Positions 1 to 8,170 of a DNA stretch of 64,000 nt are shown in pieces (within the stretch, counting starts at the first letter, position 1; each line of letters starts with the position of its first letter). Origin of the DNA: Phytopseudomonas seleniipraecipitans (GTDB lineage Bacteria; Pseudomonadota; Gammaproteobacteria; Pseudomonadales; Pseudomonadaceae); NCBI RefSeq assembly GCF_900102335.1, contig NZ_FNBM01000006.1, positions 227,208-291,207 of the forward strand. The letters run 5' to 3'. Under the pieces are notes generated by a model. The model did no database searches. It was not told where the DNA came from and was given only the letters and a program-made list of their open reading frames with translations. A program made the translations under genes and the position numbers.

Positions 1-2445
1 GACCTTCACGAAGGTCGACAACGGAATCATCTCGCCGCGGTTGTTGCGCACCTTCAGTTGACCAATCTGCTCGGCCTCCAGGCGGAACTGCTGATCGGCC
101 TGCACGTTGACCTGGTAAGTGCGGCCAAAACGGTTGAAGTCGTTGGCGTACAGCGAACCGAGGTAGACCTGCATTGTGTCGAAGATCTGATCGATGTCCA
201 CGCCGTGGGTCTTGGCCTTCTCACGGTCGATGTTGGCCTCCACCTGCGGCACGTTGACCTGGTAGCTGGTGAACAAGCCGGCCAATTCTGGTACCTGACG
301 GCTCTTGGCGATGATGTTCTGGGTTTGTGTGTACAGCTCGTCATAGCCGAGATTGGCGCGATCCTGAATCTGCACGCGGAAGCCGCCGATGGTGCCAAGG
401 CCCATCACCGGTGGTGGCGGGAAGATGGCGATATAGGCTTCCTGAATGCCGGCGAACTGCCCATTGAGCTCGGCCGCGATGGCATTTGCGCTCAAGGATG
501 GGTCCTTGCGGTCGCCAAAATCTTTCAGGGTGACGAACACGATGCCGCTGTTCGGGCTGTTGGTGAAACCGTTGATCGACAGCCCAGGGAAGGCCACAGT
601 GTTGGCCACGCCGGGGTGCTTGGAGGCGATGTCGGACATGCGCTTGATAACCGCTTCGCTGCGGTCCAGGCTGGCAGCGTCCGGCAATTGCGCGAAGGCG
701 ACCAGATACTGTTTGTCCTGCGGCGGCACGAAGCCGGTCGGCGTGCTGGCGAAGCCCAGGTAGGTCAGGCCCATGAGGCCCGCATAGACGATCAGGGCGA
801 TGCCGCTGCCACGCAATACGCGGCGCACGGTACCCACGTAACCATTGCTGGCCCGCTCGAAAACGCGGTTGAACGGCGCGAACAGCCAGCCGCCGAACAG
901 ACGATCCAGGCCACGGGAGAAACGGTCCTTGGGCTCGTGGTGACCTTTGAGCAGCACCGCAGCCAGGGCCGGCGACAGGGTCAGGGAGTTGAAGGCCGAG
1001 ATCACCGTGGAGATGGCGATGGTCAGCGCGAATTGCTGATAGAACTGCCCGGTAAGGCCGGAAATGAACGCCGTCGGGATGAACACCGCGCACAGCACCA
1101 GGGCCGTGGCGACGATAGGGCCGGTTACTTCCTTCATCGCCTGCTTGGTAGCCTCGACCGGCGTCTTGCCGAGCCCGATGTTGCGCTCGACGTTCTCCAC
1201 CACGACGATGGCGTCGTCCACCACGATGCCGATCGCCAGTACCAAACCGAACAGCGACAGGGCGTTGAGCGAGAAGCCGAACATGTGCATCACCGCGAAG
1301 GTGCCGATCAGCGACACCGGCACCGCGGCCAGGGGAATGATCGAGGCGCGCCAGGTCTGCAGGAACAGGATCACCACCAGCACCACCAGCACGATGGCCT
1401 CGAGCAGGGTGTGCACCACCGCCTCGATGGAGCCGCGTACGAAGATGGTCGGGTCGTAGACGATTTCGTAATCCACGCCCTGGGGGAAGCTTTGCTTCAG
1501 TTCAGCCATGCGCTCACGCACCGCATCGGAAATGGCGATGGCGTTGGAACCCGGGCGCTGAAAGATCGGCATGGCCACCGCAGGCTGGTTGTTGAGCAGC
1601 GAACGCAGGGCATATTGCTCGGAGCCCAGCTCAATCCGTGCAATGTCCTTGAGGCGAGTGATTTCACCGTTCTCGCCAGCACGGATGACGATGTTCTCGA
1701 ACTCTTCTTCGCTGACCAGGCGGCCCTGGGCATTGATCGACAGCTGGAAGCTGGTGTCACTGGCGGCGGGCGGTGCGCCCAGCGAGCCGGCGGCTACCTG
1801 GCGGTTCTGCTCACGGATGGCGTTGACCACGTCGGTGGCGGTCAGCCCGCGCGAGGCGACCTTGTCCGGGTCCAGCCAGACGCGCATCGAGTAGTCACCG
1901 AGGCCGAACAGACGCACATCACCGACACCGTCCAGACGTGACAGCTCGTCCTTGATGTTCAACGCGGCGTAGTTGGACAGGTAGAGCATGTCGTAGGTGT
2001 TATCCGGCGACGTCAGATGGACCACCATGGTCATGTCCGGCGAGGCCTTGTCGACCGTCACGCCGAGGCGCTGAACTTCGGTCGGCAGCGTCGGCATGGT
2101 GCGCGTCACACGGTTCTGAACCTGCACCTGCGCGGTGTCCAGATTGGTACCCAGCGCGAAGGTGATGGTCAGCGTCATGCGGCCATCGTTGTTGGCCTGC
2201 GACGACATGTAGAGCATGCCCTCGACGCCAACGATGGCCTGTTCCAGGGGCGAGGCAACGGTTTCACCGATGACCTTGGGGTTGGCACCTGGGAAGTTGG
2301 CAGTCACCACCACGGTGGGCGGTACGACTTCCGGGTATTCGCTGATCGGCAGCTGGAACAGCGAGATGGCTCCGCCGATCAAGATGATCAACGACAGCAC
2401 GGCGGCGAAGATCGGCCTTTGGATGAAGAACTGGGAAAAGTTCAT
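1..2445 (-). CDS. mexF: MexF-like RND multidrug efflux inner-membrane transporter (partial, 3' end outside window)
   Basis: Proton-driven resistance-nodulation-division pump of the inner membrane; with the adaptor MexE and an outer-membrane channel it expels drugs such as chloramphenicol, quinolones and trimethoprim in pseudomonads. The N-terminus (MNFSQFFIQRPIFAAVLSL) and the following porter-domain sequence are nearly the same as P. aeruginosa MexF from memory. TM4 carries the proton-relay aspartates in GIVVDDAIVVVENVERN, and FVPPQDKQY follows in the second half. About 815 codons are present of about 1060 expected, so the C-terminal quarter and any oprN gene lie beyond position 1. The ATG at 2445 gives the family's exact N-terminus. 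It lies 105 bp downstream of mexE in the same direction, as in a mexEF operon. Confidence 0.95.
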   Translation of the reverse strand, partial: MNFSQFFIQRPIFAAVLSLIILIGGAISLFQLPISEYPEVVPPTVVVTANFPGANPKVIGETVASPLEQAIVGVEGMLYMSSQANNDGRMTLTITFALGTNLDTAQVQVQNRVTRTMPTLPTEVQRLGVTVDKASPDMTMVVHLTSPDNTYDMLYLSNYAALNIKDELSRLDGVGDVRLFGLGDYSMRVWLDPDKVASRGLTATDVVNAIREQNRQVAAGSLGAPPAASDTSFQLSINAQGRLVSEEEFENIVIRAGENGEITRLKDIARIELGSEQYALRSLLNNQPAVAMPIFQRPGSNAIAISDAVRERMAELKQSFPQGVDYEIVYDPTIFVRGSIEAVVHTLLEAIVLVVLVVILFLQTWRASIIPLAAVPVSLIGTFAVMHMFGFSLNALSLFGLVLAIGIVVDDAIVVVENVERNIGLGKTPVEATKQAMKEVTGPIVATALVLCAVFIPTAFISGLTGQFYQQFALTIAISTVISAFNSLTLSPALAAVLLKGHHEPKDRFSRGLDRLFGGWLFAPFNRVFERASNGYVGTVRRVLRGSGIALIVYAGLMGLTYLGFASTPTGFVPPQDKQYLVAFAQLPDAASLDRSEAVIKRMSDIASKHPGVANTVAFPGLSINGFTNSPNSGIVFVTLKDFGDRKDPSLSANAIAAELNGQFAGIQEAYIAIFPPPPVMGLGTIGGFRVQIQDRANLGYDELYTQTQNIIAKSRQVPELAGLFTSYQVNVPQVEANIDREKAKTHGVDIDQIFDTMQVYLGSLYANDFNRFGRTYQVNVQADQQFRLEAEQIGQLKVRNNRGEMIPLSTFVKV

Positions 2446-2550
2446 CGCAGGTGTTCCTTTGTTTAGCGGACACAGTCCAGCCTGCCCACGCCATCATCGG
2501 CGCGAGCAGGTTCTAGGGGATATGTAAGGGGGAGGGCGAGGCCCAGGTTG

Positions 2551-3783
2551 TTACTTGAGGCTGACCTTCAGCGGCTGATCATCACGCGCGGCACGGGCCG
2601 TAGCCACCGCACGGCGTTGGCGCTCAAGTGCCGCGAGGGTTTTCTCGTCGGCCATCGGCACGGCTTGCGGGTCTACGGTGCTGCCCGGTATTGCTCGCTG
2701 CAAACCGTTGACCACGATGCGTTCGCCCTTGGCCAGGCCATCGCGGACGATACGCAGCCCCTCCAGCTTCGGCCCTAGTTTCACGGAGCGGTAGACGACC
2801 TTGTTGTCCGAACCGAGCACCAACACGAACTTCTTGCCGAGATCAGTACCGACGGCGACATCCTGAATCAGGGTGGCGTCGTAGGTGCTGCTGCCGACCA
2901 GCTTCAACCGCGCATAAAGGCCTGGAGTGAAGCGTCCATCGGCGTTGTCGAACACCGCACGGCCGCGGATGGTGCCGGTTCGCGGGTTGACTTGGTTATC
3001 GAGAAAGTCCAGTTGGCCAAGGTGCGAGTTGCCGTCTTCGTTGGACAGGCCCAGGTACACCGGGCTCTTGCCGCGGCTATCCTGGCCGGACTGGCGGGCC
3101 AGCTCGGTGTACTTGAGGAATGCACGCTCGTCGGCGTCGAAGTAGGCATACACCTTGTCGGTGGATACCACGGAGGTCAGCAGTGACTCACTGGCGGTAA
3201 CCAGGTTACCGGCGGTGACCTCGGCCCGGCTGACGCGGCCATTGATGGGCGCGATCACGCGCGTGAAGCTGAGGTTGAGACGGGCGTTATCGAGTTCGGC
3301 CTGGATGCCAGCGACGGCAGCCTGAGCTTCCTGGGCAGCGGTTTTACGGGCGTCGGCGAGCTCGGTGGAAATCGCATTGCCCTCACGCAGACGCTCGCCG
3401 CGGCGCGCTTCGCTGACGGTGCGAGCCTGATTGGCGCGAGCTTGCTGCAGCTGGGCGTCGAGACGCTTGACCTCGGCCTGGAAGGGGCGCGGATCGATCT
3501 GGAACAGCAGGTCGCCTTTCTTAACCAGGGCGCCTTCGGTGAAACTCACCTTGTCGACGAAGCCCGAAACCCGTGGGCGAATCTGGACCGATTCTGGCGC
3601 TTCGAGACGACCTGTGAACTCGTCCCACTCGTTGAGCGGTTGTTCGATGACTTCGGCAACGCTGACTTTCGCTGCGGGCATCTGCTGCTGCGCAACGTCC
3701 TCGCTCTTGCCGCAAGCGGCAAGCACCAACGTCGCGGCCAGTGCCAGGGGGAAGTGCCAGAGCTTGGTGTTGGGCTGTTCCAT
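2551..3783 (-). CDS. mexE: MexE-like RND efflux periplasmic adaptor lipoprotein
   Basis: Membrane-fusion protein bridging the RND pump to the outer-membrane channel. It is 410 aa with a lipoprotein signal ending in a lipobox (LVLAACGKS, Cys about residue 24), then the barrel-sandwich half (RPRVSGFVDKVSFTEGA), a long alpha-helical hairpin rich in Q, A and R, the second lipoyl half (APINGRVSRAEVTAGN) and a C-terminal beta-barrel. The start at 3783 was chosen because it places a normal signal peptide at the N-terminus; the open frame extends 18 codons further without signal features. mexT lies upstream in the same direction, and a MexT-type nod box sits in the 172-bp gap, so expression is probably MexT-dependent. 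Confidence 0.95.
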   Translation of the reverse strand: MEQPNTKLWHFPLALAATLVLAACGKSEDVAQQQMPAAKVSVAEVIEQPLNEWDEFTGRLEAPESVQIRPRVSGFVDKVSFTEGALVKKGDLLFQIDPRPFQAEVKRLDAQLQQARANQARTVSEARRGERLREGNAISTELADARKTAAQEAQAAVAGIQAELDNARLNLSFTRVIAPINGRVSRAEVTAGNLVTASESLLTSVVSTDKVYAYFDADERAFLKYTELARQSGQDSRGKSPVYLGLSNEDGNSHLGQLDFLDNQVNPRTGTIRGRAVFDNADGRFTPGLYARLKLVGSSTYDATLIQDVAVGTDLGKKFVLVLGSDNKVVYRSVKLGPKLEGLRIVRDGLAKGERIVVNGLQRAIPGSTVDPQAVPMADEKTLAALERQRRAVATARAARDDQPLKVSLK

Positions 3784-3869
3784 GATTACGATCCGCCAAG
3801 GTGTAGTGATGGAGGCGGAGTCTGGTCCCGGCAACATCCGGGAACGAATCGAACGGCGCGAAGATAGAT

Positions 3870-3884
3870 ATCACTGCGAATGAT
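3870..3884. promoter_or_regulatory. MexT-type nod box upstream of mexE
   Basis: The motif ATC-N9-GAT (atc at 3870-3872, gat at 3882-3884) lies 87 bp upstream of the mexE start in the mexT-mexE gap. MexT is known to bind nod-box sites of this form. The flanking sequence agrees only partly with the longer published MexT consensus, so this is a good but unproven site. Confidence 0.55.
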
Positions 3885-3955
3885 GATATTACGTTTTGGA
3901 ATATAAATAGCAAGCTAGCTATCTATAGAGCATAGGCCGAGCGCTTACCATCTCG

Positions 3956-4873
3956 CTATTCGAGACTGTCGGGGTCGCCAAAGAACATCTGAATGCGCGA
4001 GCGTAGCCAGCGCTCGGCCGGGTCATTGTCCTGCGCACCGCGCCAGGCCATGGACATCTCGAAGCTGCTGCTTTCGAACGGCGGGTCCTCGGCGCGCAAA
4101 CCGCCGGCCGCAGTGAGCGTGGCGGCTGTGTAATCGGGAACCACAGCTATCAGATCGGTGCCAGCGAGCAGGGTGCCCAGGCCGTTGAACTGTGGCACGG
4201 CCAGCACGACCTTGCGGCTGCGGTCGAGACGGGCCAATTGCTCGTCGACGAAACCATTGAGGTCACCCGCGAACGACACCATTGCATGGGGACGTGCGCA
4301 GTATTCATCGAGGCTCAGGGTGCCTGGCACTGCATCGGCACGCAGCAACTTGGGCTTGCTGCGGCGCAACGTCTTGCGTTTGGCGTTGGCGGGCAATTCC
4401 TCGGTGTAACTGACTCCGACGGATATCTCACCGGACGCCAGCAGGTTAGGCATCAGCAGGTAATTGGCACGGCGCACCACCAGCACCACGTTGGGCGCTT
4501 CGGAGCGCAGGCGGCGGAGCAGGGCAGGCAACAGGGCGAACTCGACGTCGTCGGACAAACCGACACGAAACACCGCAGTGCTGGTCGCAGGATCGAACTC
4601 CGAAGCGCGGCTCACCGCCGTCGAGATCGAATCGAGCGCCGGCGAGAGCAGGGCGAAGATCTCCTGCGCACGGGCAGTGGGCTCCATGCTCCGACCAGTG
4701 CGCACGAACAGCGGATCATCGAACAGGCTGCGCAGGCGTGACAGCGCTGCGCTGATCGCTGGCTGACCGAGGAACAGCTTTTCCGCTGCGCGGGTCACGC
4801 TGCGTTCGTGCATGAGTGTTTCGAACACGATCAACAGGTTGAGATCGAGACGGCGCAGGTCGTTGCGGTTCAT
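3956..4873 (-). CDS. mexT: LysR-family activator MexT
   Basis: LysR-type regulator of 305 aa that activates mexEF-oprN and mexS in response to redox or electrophile stress. The N-terminal winged helix-turn-helix (LRRLDLNLLIVFETLMHE, then RSVTRAAEKLFLGQPAIS) and the effector domain ending in PAERWLRSRIQMFFGDPDSL are almost identical to P. aeruginosa MexT as I recall it. The frame is intact, without the 8-bp insertion type of inactivation known in some PAO1 lines. It is divergent from mexS (240-bp spacer) and precedes mexE in the same direction, the canonical order. The start at 4873 (MNRNDLRR) matches the shorter annotated MexT; no upstream in-frame start with a good ribosome site is evident. 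Confidence 0.95.
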   Translation of the reverse strand: MNRNDLRRLDLNLLIVFETLMHERSVTRAAEKLFLGQPAISAALSRLRSLFDDPLFVRTGRSMEPTARAQEIFALLSPALDSISTAVSRASEFDPATSTAVFRVGLSDDVEFALLPALLRRLRSEAPNVVLVVRRANYLLMPNLLASGEISVGVSYTEELPANAKRKTLRRSKPKLLRADAVPGTLSLDEYCARPHAMVSFAGDLNGFVDEQLARLDRSRKVVLAVPQFNGLGTLLAGTDLIAVVPDYTAATLTAAGGLRAEDPPFESSSFEMSMAWRGAQDNDPAERWLRSRIQMFFGDPDSLE

Positions 4874-5021
4874 CCGGGTACCAATGTGCGGGCTTGCCAG
4901 AGCGGGACGCTAGTGAGAGCCTTGTACGCCAATAGTACGAGCACTTGAGCGAATTGGGGAAGACACCGGTCTCATCGATATATCCACACGTTCTAGCGGC
5001 CTTTATCACTGCCAGGCATGA

Positions 5022-5037
5022 CGACTATCAATAGTCG
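5022..5037. promoter_or_regulatory. Perfect 7+7 bp dyad in the mexT-mexS intergenic region
   Basis: CGACTAT-CA-ATAGTCG is a perfect inverted repeat with a 2-bp spacer, about 76 bp before the mexS start and 149 bp before the mexT start. Its size and placement suit an operator, but it does not fit the ATC-N9-GAT nod box and the bound protein is unknown. Confidence 0.4.
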
Positions 5038-5113
5038 CGGGTGGTGCAGGTAGAGGTCAGCAGATAAAGTCGATTCCAGTGAATACCCAATCCGCGATCA
5101 GTTGAGGTTGACG

Positions 5114-6130
5114 ATGTCCCGCATGATCCGTTTCCACAAGTTCGGCGACGCCAGCGTATTGCAGTGCGAAGAAGTGCCGACACCTACCCCCGCTGCGGGG
5201 GAGGTACTGGTACGCGTCCAAGCCCTCGGGGTTAGTTGGGGCGACGTATTGTGGCGCCAGAATCTGGCGTCGGAAGAAGCCAAATTACCTTCGGGTGTCG
5301 GTGCGGAACTGGCCGGCATCGTAGAAGCTGTGGGCGACGGCGTTGACGACCTCGCCGTCGGCACACCGATTGCCGCGTTCCCGGCCAGCACGCCTAATCG
5401 CTACCCGACCTGGGGCGACCTGGTGGTTGTGCCGCGTTTTGCCGTCACGCCGTACCCGGACGTGTTGTCGCCGCTGGAAGCCAGCGTGCACTACACCGGT
5501 CTGCTGTTCGCCTATTTTGCGATGGTCGATCTGGCCAAGCTCCAAGCCGGGCAGCACGTGCTGATCACCGAAGCCTGCCATTGCCTGGCGCCGCAGTCGG
5601 TACAGCTGGCCAAGGCGTTGGGCGCCAAGGTGATCGTATCAACCAGCGTGCCGGACAGCCGCGAGTTCCTACGCGAGCTGGGCGCCGACAAGATCATCTT
5701 TACCGAAGAGCAGGATCTGGTGCTGGAAGTTGAGCGCTACACCGAAGGCAAGGGCGCCGAAGTGATCCTCGACCATTGCGCCGGCCAGCAGCTGAAACTG
5801 CTCGGTGACGTGGCGGCGACGCGCGGCAAGCTGATTCTGTACGGCATCAATGGTGGCAACGATGCAGCGTTCCCGGCATGTGCGGCGTTCAAGAAGCATC
5901 TGCAGTTCTTCCGCCATTGCGTGCTGGATTTCACCGGCCATTCGGAGCTGGGTATCGAGCCGGATTACGCCGCCGTGCAGCGAGCGCTTGATCACATCAA
6001 CGCGCTCACCGCTGAGGGCTTGTTGAAACCACGTATCGACAAAACATTCCCGTTCGATGAGTTTGTCGATGCACACCGCTACATGGAAGCCTGTCCGGAA
6101 CGCGGCCGCGTCGCCCTGACGCTGGAGTGA
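5114..6130 (+). CDS. mexS: MexS-like zinc-independent oxidoreductase (quinone/alcohol dehydrogenase family)
   Basis: Medium-chain dehydrogenase/reductase of 338 aa. In P. aeruginosa MexS limits MexT activity, and its loss switches on mexEF-oprN. Seen here: an N-terminal GroES-like fold (MIRFHKFGDASVLQ), a Rossmann segment around residues 145-200 (LAKALGAKVIVSTSV) and the motif GKGAEVILDHCAG. The PNRYPTWGDLVVVPRFAVTPYP stretch is typical of MexS. It is divergent from mexT, as in PAO1. The ATG at 5114 follows TGAGG (5103-5107) at good spacing; an in-frame TTG at 5102 is less likely. The gene is intact, so the efflux pump is probably not constitutively derepressed through mexS. Confidence 0.9.
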   Translation: MSRMIRFHKFGDASVLQCEEVPTPTPAAGEVLVRVQALGVSWGDVLWRQNLASEEAKLPSGVGAELAGIVEAVGDGVDDLAVGTPIAAFPASTPNRYPTWGDLVVVPRFAVTPYPDVLSPLEASVHYTGLLFAYFAMVDLAKLQAGQHVLITEACHCLAPQSVQLAKALGAKVIVSTSVPDSREFLRELGADKIIFTEEQDLVLEVERYTEGKGAEVILDHCAGQQLKLLGDVAATRGKLILYGINGGNDAAFPACAAFKKHLQFFRHCVLDFTGHSELGIEPDYAAVQRALDHINALTAEGLLKPRIDKTFPFDEFVDAHRYMEACPERGRVALTLE

Positions 6131-6149
6131 TCCGCAGCACAGCGAAAGA

Positions 6150-6174
6150 AGCCCGGCATAGACCGGGCTTTTTT
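6150..6174 (+). terminator. Rho-independent terminator after mexS
   Basis: AGCCCGG (6150-6156) and CCGGGCT (6163-6169) form a 7-bp GC-rich stem with a 6-nt loop followed by a run of T, 20 bp after the mexS stop. Confidence 0.9.
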
Positions 6175-6260
6175 CTGGGGCGACACATCCCTGTGTCAGG
6201 AACCAAGCCTAGCGCGCGCCAGTGAAGGTTTGATGACCATCGCGGCGCTGCATGCCCGCA

Positions 6261-7286
6261 CTAGCTGCTTTCGCGAACACGCAATTCAAAGCCCAGATCG
6301 ATACTCGGCGCGCCTGCGCGGCCATCGAGCATTTTCAGCAGCAAATTGGCGGCTTCTCGGCCCACTTCAGTGCGTGGCGTGTGGATCGAAGACAGGCGAG
6401 GAACGGTGTGCGCAGAGGCCGGCAGATCATTGAAGCCCACTAGGGCGACGCGCTCTGGCACCGATATCGAGCAGCGCTGCGCCTCGAATAACGCGCCCTG
6501 TGCCAGGTCATCGTTGCAGAAGAAGATACCGTCGACATCCGGATGGCGCTGCATGAGCTCGCGAAATAGCTGGCAACCTAGCGCAATGGATGAGGGCAGG
6601 GGATGCAGCAGCTCTAGCGCCGGGTCATAGACGCCGGCGGCCTGCAAAGCCCGTCGAAATCCCTCACCCCGTTGCATTACGCGCGGGTCCAGCTGTGCGG
6701 CAACGTAAGCGAGCCGGCGGCGACCCTGCTGCAGCAGATGCTTGGCCACGGCCTCACCGGCCGCCTGCTGGGAAAAGCCTACGCTGGCGATGCCTGGTGC
6801 GCTGTTCAATTCCATCATGTGCACGCATGGGATTCGGCTGGCGGCGAGCAATTGCCGCGTACCTTCGGTGCGGTCGAAACCGGTCAGCAACATGCCCATT
6901 GGCCGATACGGCAAGTAGTTGCGGACCAGCCGTTCTTCCTCGTCGCGGCAATAGTGGTAGTCGCCGATCAGCACTTCAATTCCGCGTGGACGCATGACTT
7001 CATGAATCGCATCCAACGGCTCGATGAACAACTGGTTGGACAACGAAGGAATTAGCACGACCACTGAGGTGCTGCGCGCCGACGCGAGGGTGCGCGCCGC
7101 GGGGTTGGCCACATAACCCAGCTCGTTGGCCGCCTTGCGCACCCGCTCGGCTAGGTCCGCGCCCACCGTCGCCACGCCGCGCAACGCCCTTGAGGCGGTG
7201 ATGGTAGACACACCGGCACGTGCGGCAACCTCTGCCAGCGTGGGCATACCTAGCGTTCGGGAGTTACTTTGCGTTGGAGATTTCAT
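6261..7286 (-). CDS. gntR: GntR-type gluconate repressor (LacI/GalR family)
   Basis: LacI-family repressor of 341 aa that represses gluconate uptake and phosphorylation genes until gluconate or its 6-phosphate is present. The helix-turn-helix is PTLAEVAARAGVSTITASRALRG near residues 14-36, followed by the hinge NELGYVANPAARTLAS and a periplasmic-binding-protein-like sensor domain (SVVVLIPSLSNQLF onward, and FNDLPASAHTVPRLSS near the end). It is divergent from gntK. I chose the ATG at 7286; an ATG at 7247, just before the helix-turn-helix and after AGGT, is possible. The open frame upstream to 7385 lacks homology-like sequence. A GntR-like operator at 7320-7333 lies in front of this gene, so it is likely autoregulated. 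Confidence 0.9.
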   Translation of the reverse strand: MKSPTQSNSRTLGMPTLAEVAARAGVSTITASRALRGVATVGADLAERVRKAANELGYVANPAARTLASARSTSVVVLIPSLSNQLFIEPLDAIHEVMRPRGIEVLIGDYHYCRDEEERLVRNYLPYRPMGMLLTGFDRTEGTRQLLAASRIPCVHMMELNSAPGIASVGFSQQAAGEAVAKHLLQQGRRRLAYVAAQLDPRVMQRGEGFRRALQAAGVYDPALELLHPLPSSIALGCQLFRELMQRHPDVDGIFFCNDDLAQGALFEAQRCSISVPERVALVGFNDLPASAHTVPRLSSIHTPRTEVGREAANLLLKMLDGRAGAPSIDLGFELRVRESS

Positions 7287-7319
7287 CGCGAGGGGGCTTG
7301 TCACGGGCTGGAATTGGCG

Positions 7320-7333
7320 ATTAAGGTAGCGCT
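7320..7333 (+). promoter_or_regulatory. Candidate GntR operator 1 (proximal to gntR)
   Basis: AAG-G-TAGCGCT at 7323-7333 matches the core AAG-N-TAGCGCT of the operator reported for P. aeruginosa GntR. It lies 34 bp upstream of the gntR start, consistent with autorepression. Confidence 0.65.
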
Positions 7334-7443
7334 GTCTCGGTGTCTTAGCAATGATGAGTGCAAAGCGCTCACGGCCCCGGTTCATTGTCCCTAGCGATTA
7401 AAAAGTACAATTCGAAGCAGCCGTTGCGCAGATTTTTTAGGTC

Positions 7444-7457
7444 TTCAAGATAGCGCT
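7444..7457 (+). promoter_or_regulatory. Candidate GntR operator 2 (proximal to gntK)
   Basis: AAG-A-TAGCGCT at 7447-7457 repeats the core of operator 1 in the same orientation. It lies 21 bp upstream of the gntK start and close to the ribosome-binding site GGAG, so bound repressor would block transcription of gntK-gntT. Confidence 0.65.
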
Positions 7458-7478
7458 GTCTTCCGCTGGAGTTGCGAT

Positions 7479-8003
7479 ATGAATAACCCTATAAGCGCCC
7501 TGGTTGTGATGGGCGTCTCTGGCTGCGGAAAGAGCTGCGTTGGCGAGTCGATCGCCGAACAGGTCGGCGGCTACCTCATCGAGGGTGACACGTTTCACCC
7601 GCCTGCCAACATCGAGAAAATGAGCAAGGGCATTGCGTTGACCGACGATGATCGCGTCGACTGGTTGACCCGTCTTGGCCAGGAACTCGCCACTGCCTTG
7701 AAAACTCACGAGAGGCCGCTACTGGCTTGCTCTGCACTCAAACGCAAATACCGAGACCGACTGCGCGAAGCCGTGCCAGGTCTGGGCTTCGTGTTCCTCG
7801 AACTGTCACGCGAAGAAGCTGCAAGCCGCGTGGGTAACCGCCCAGGCCACTTCATGCCTGCCAGTCTTATCGACAGCCAGTTTGCCACGCTGGAATCGCC
7901 ACAAGGCGAACCGGCGACATTGACCCTGGATGCCACATTGCCCATCGAGACGCTTGGCCAACAGGCCGCCGATTGGTGGCAGGCAGCCAATACCATTCGC
8001 TGA
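7479..8003 (+). CDS. gntK: Gluconokinase
   Basis: Phosphorylates gluconate with ATP to 6-phosphogluconate in the cytoplasm, feeding the Entner-Doudoroff pathway. It is 174 aa, normal for thermoresistant-type gluconokinases. The P-loop GVSGCGKS is near residues 12-19; then come the conserved EGDTFHPPANIEKMSKGIALTDDDR substrate region and the LACSALKRKYRD segment. GGAG at 7468-7471 precedes the ATG. Operator 2 lies just upstream and the gntT permease follows, so this is the first gene of the inducible gluconate operon. Confidence 0.97.
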   Translation: MNNPISALVVMGVSGCGKSCVGESIAEQVGGYLIEGDTFHPPANIEKMSKGIALTDDDRVDWLTRLGQELATALKTHERPLLACSALKRKYRDRLREAVPGLGFVFLELSREEAASRVGNRPGHFMPASLIDSQFATLESPQGEPATLTLDATLPIETLGQQAADWWQAANTIR

Positions 8004-8050
8004 TAACACAGCACCATGCTTCTCCCATAACAAAGACAAGTGGAGGCGAC

Positions 8051-8170
8051 ATGAATACTCTTCAAAACGCTCGGCTCGCCGAGCAACCTCGTTACAGGGC
8101 CCTGACCGATAATCTCGCCCGATACAGCCGAGCGGCTGTAGCTGCAGAGGAGGGTGGCCGTCATGAATGA
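8051..8170 (+). CDS. Small ORF (39 aa) coupled to the gluconate permease gene
   Basis: The ATG at 8051 is preceded by a strong ribosome site (GTGGAGGCGAC) and reads MNTLQNARLAEQPRYRALTD followed by 19 more residues, ending at TGA 8168-8170. Its last codons overlap the permease start at 8163 by 8 bp. It has no signal peptide or membrane segment and is basic-hydrophilic. It could be a real small protein or a leader peptide that couples translation into gntT. I recognise no homologue. Confidence 0.45.
   Translation: MNTLQNARLAEQPRYRALTDNLARYSRAAVAAEEGGRHE

Noticed and set aside
58..1941. 627-codon open frame on the plus strand
   Set aside because: It is the antisense of mexF; composition is H, R, G, Q-rich as expected for a shadow frame in GC-rich DNA, and no ribosome site or motif is present.
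4874..5113. A MexT nod box (ATC-N9-GAT) in front of mexS
   Set aside because: Each ATC in the spacer was checked; none has GAT at the required distance. The nearest has CAT.
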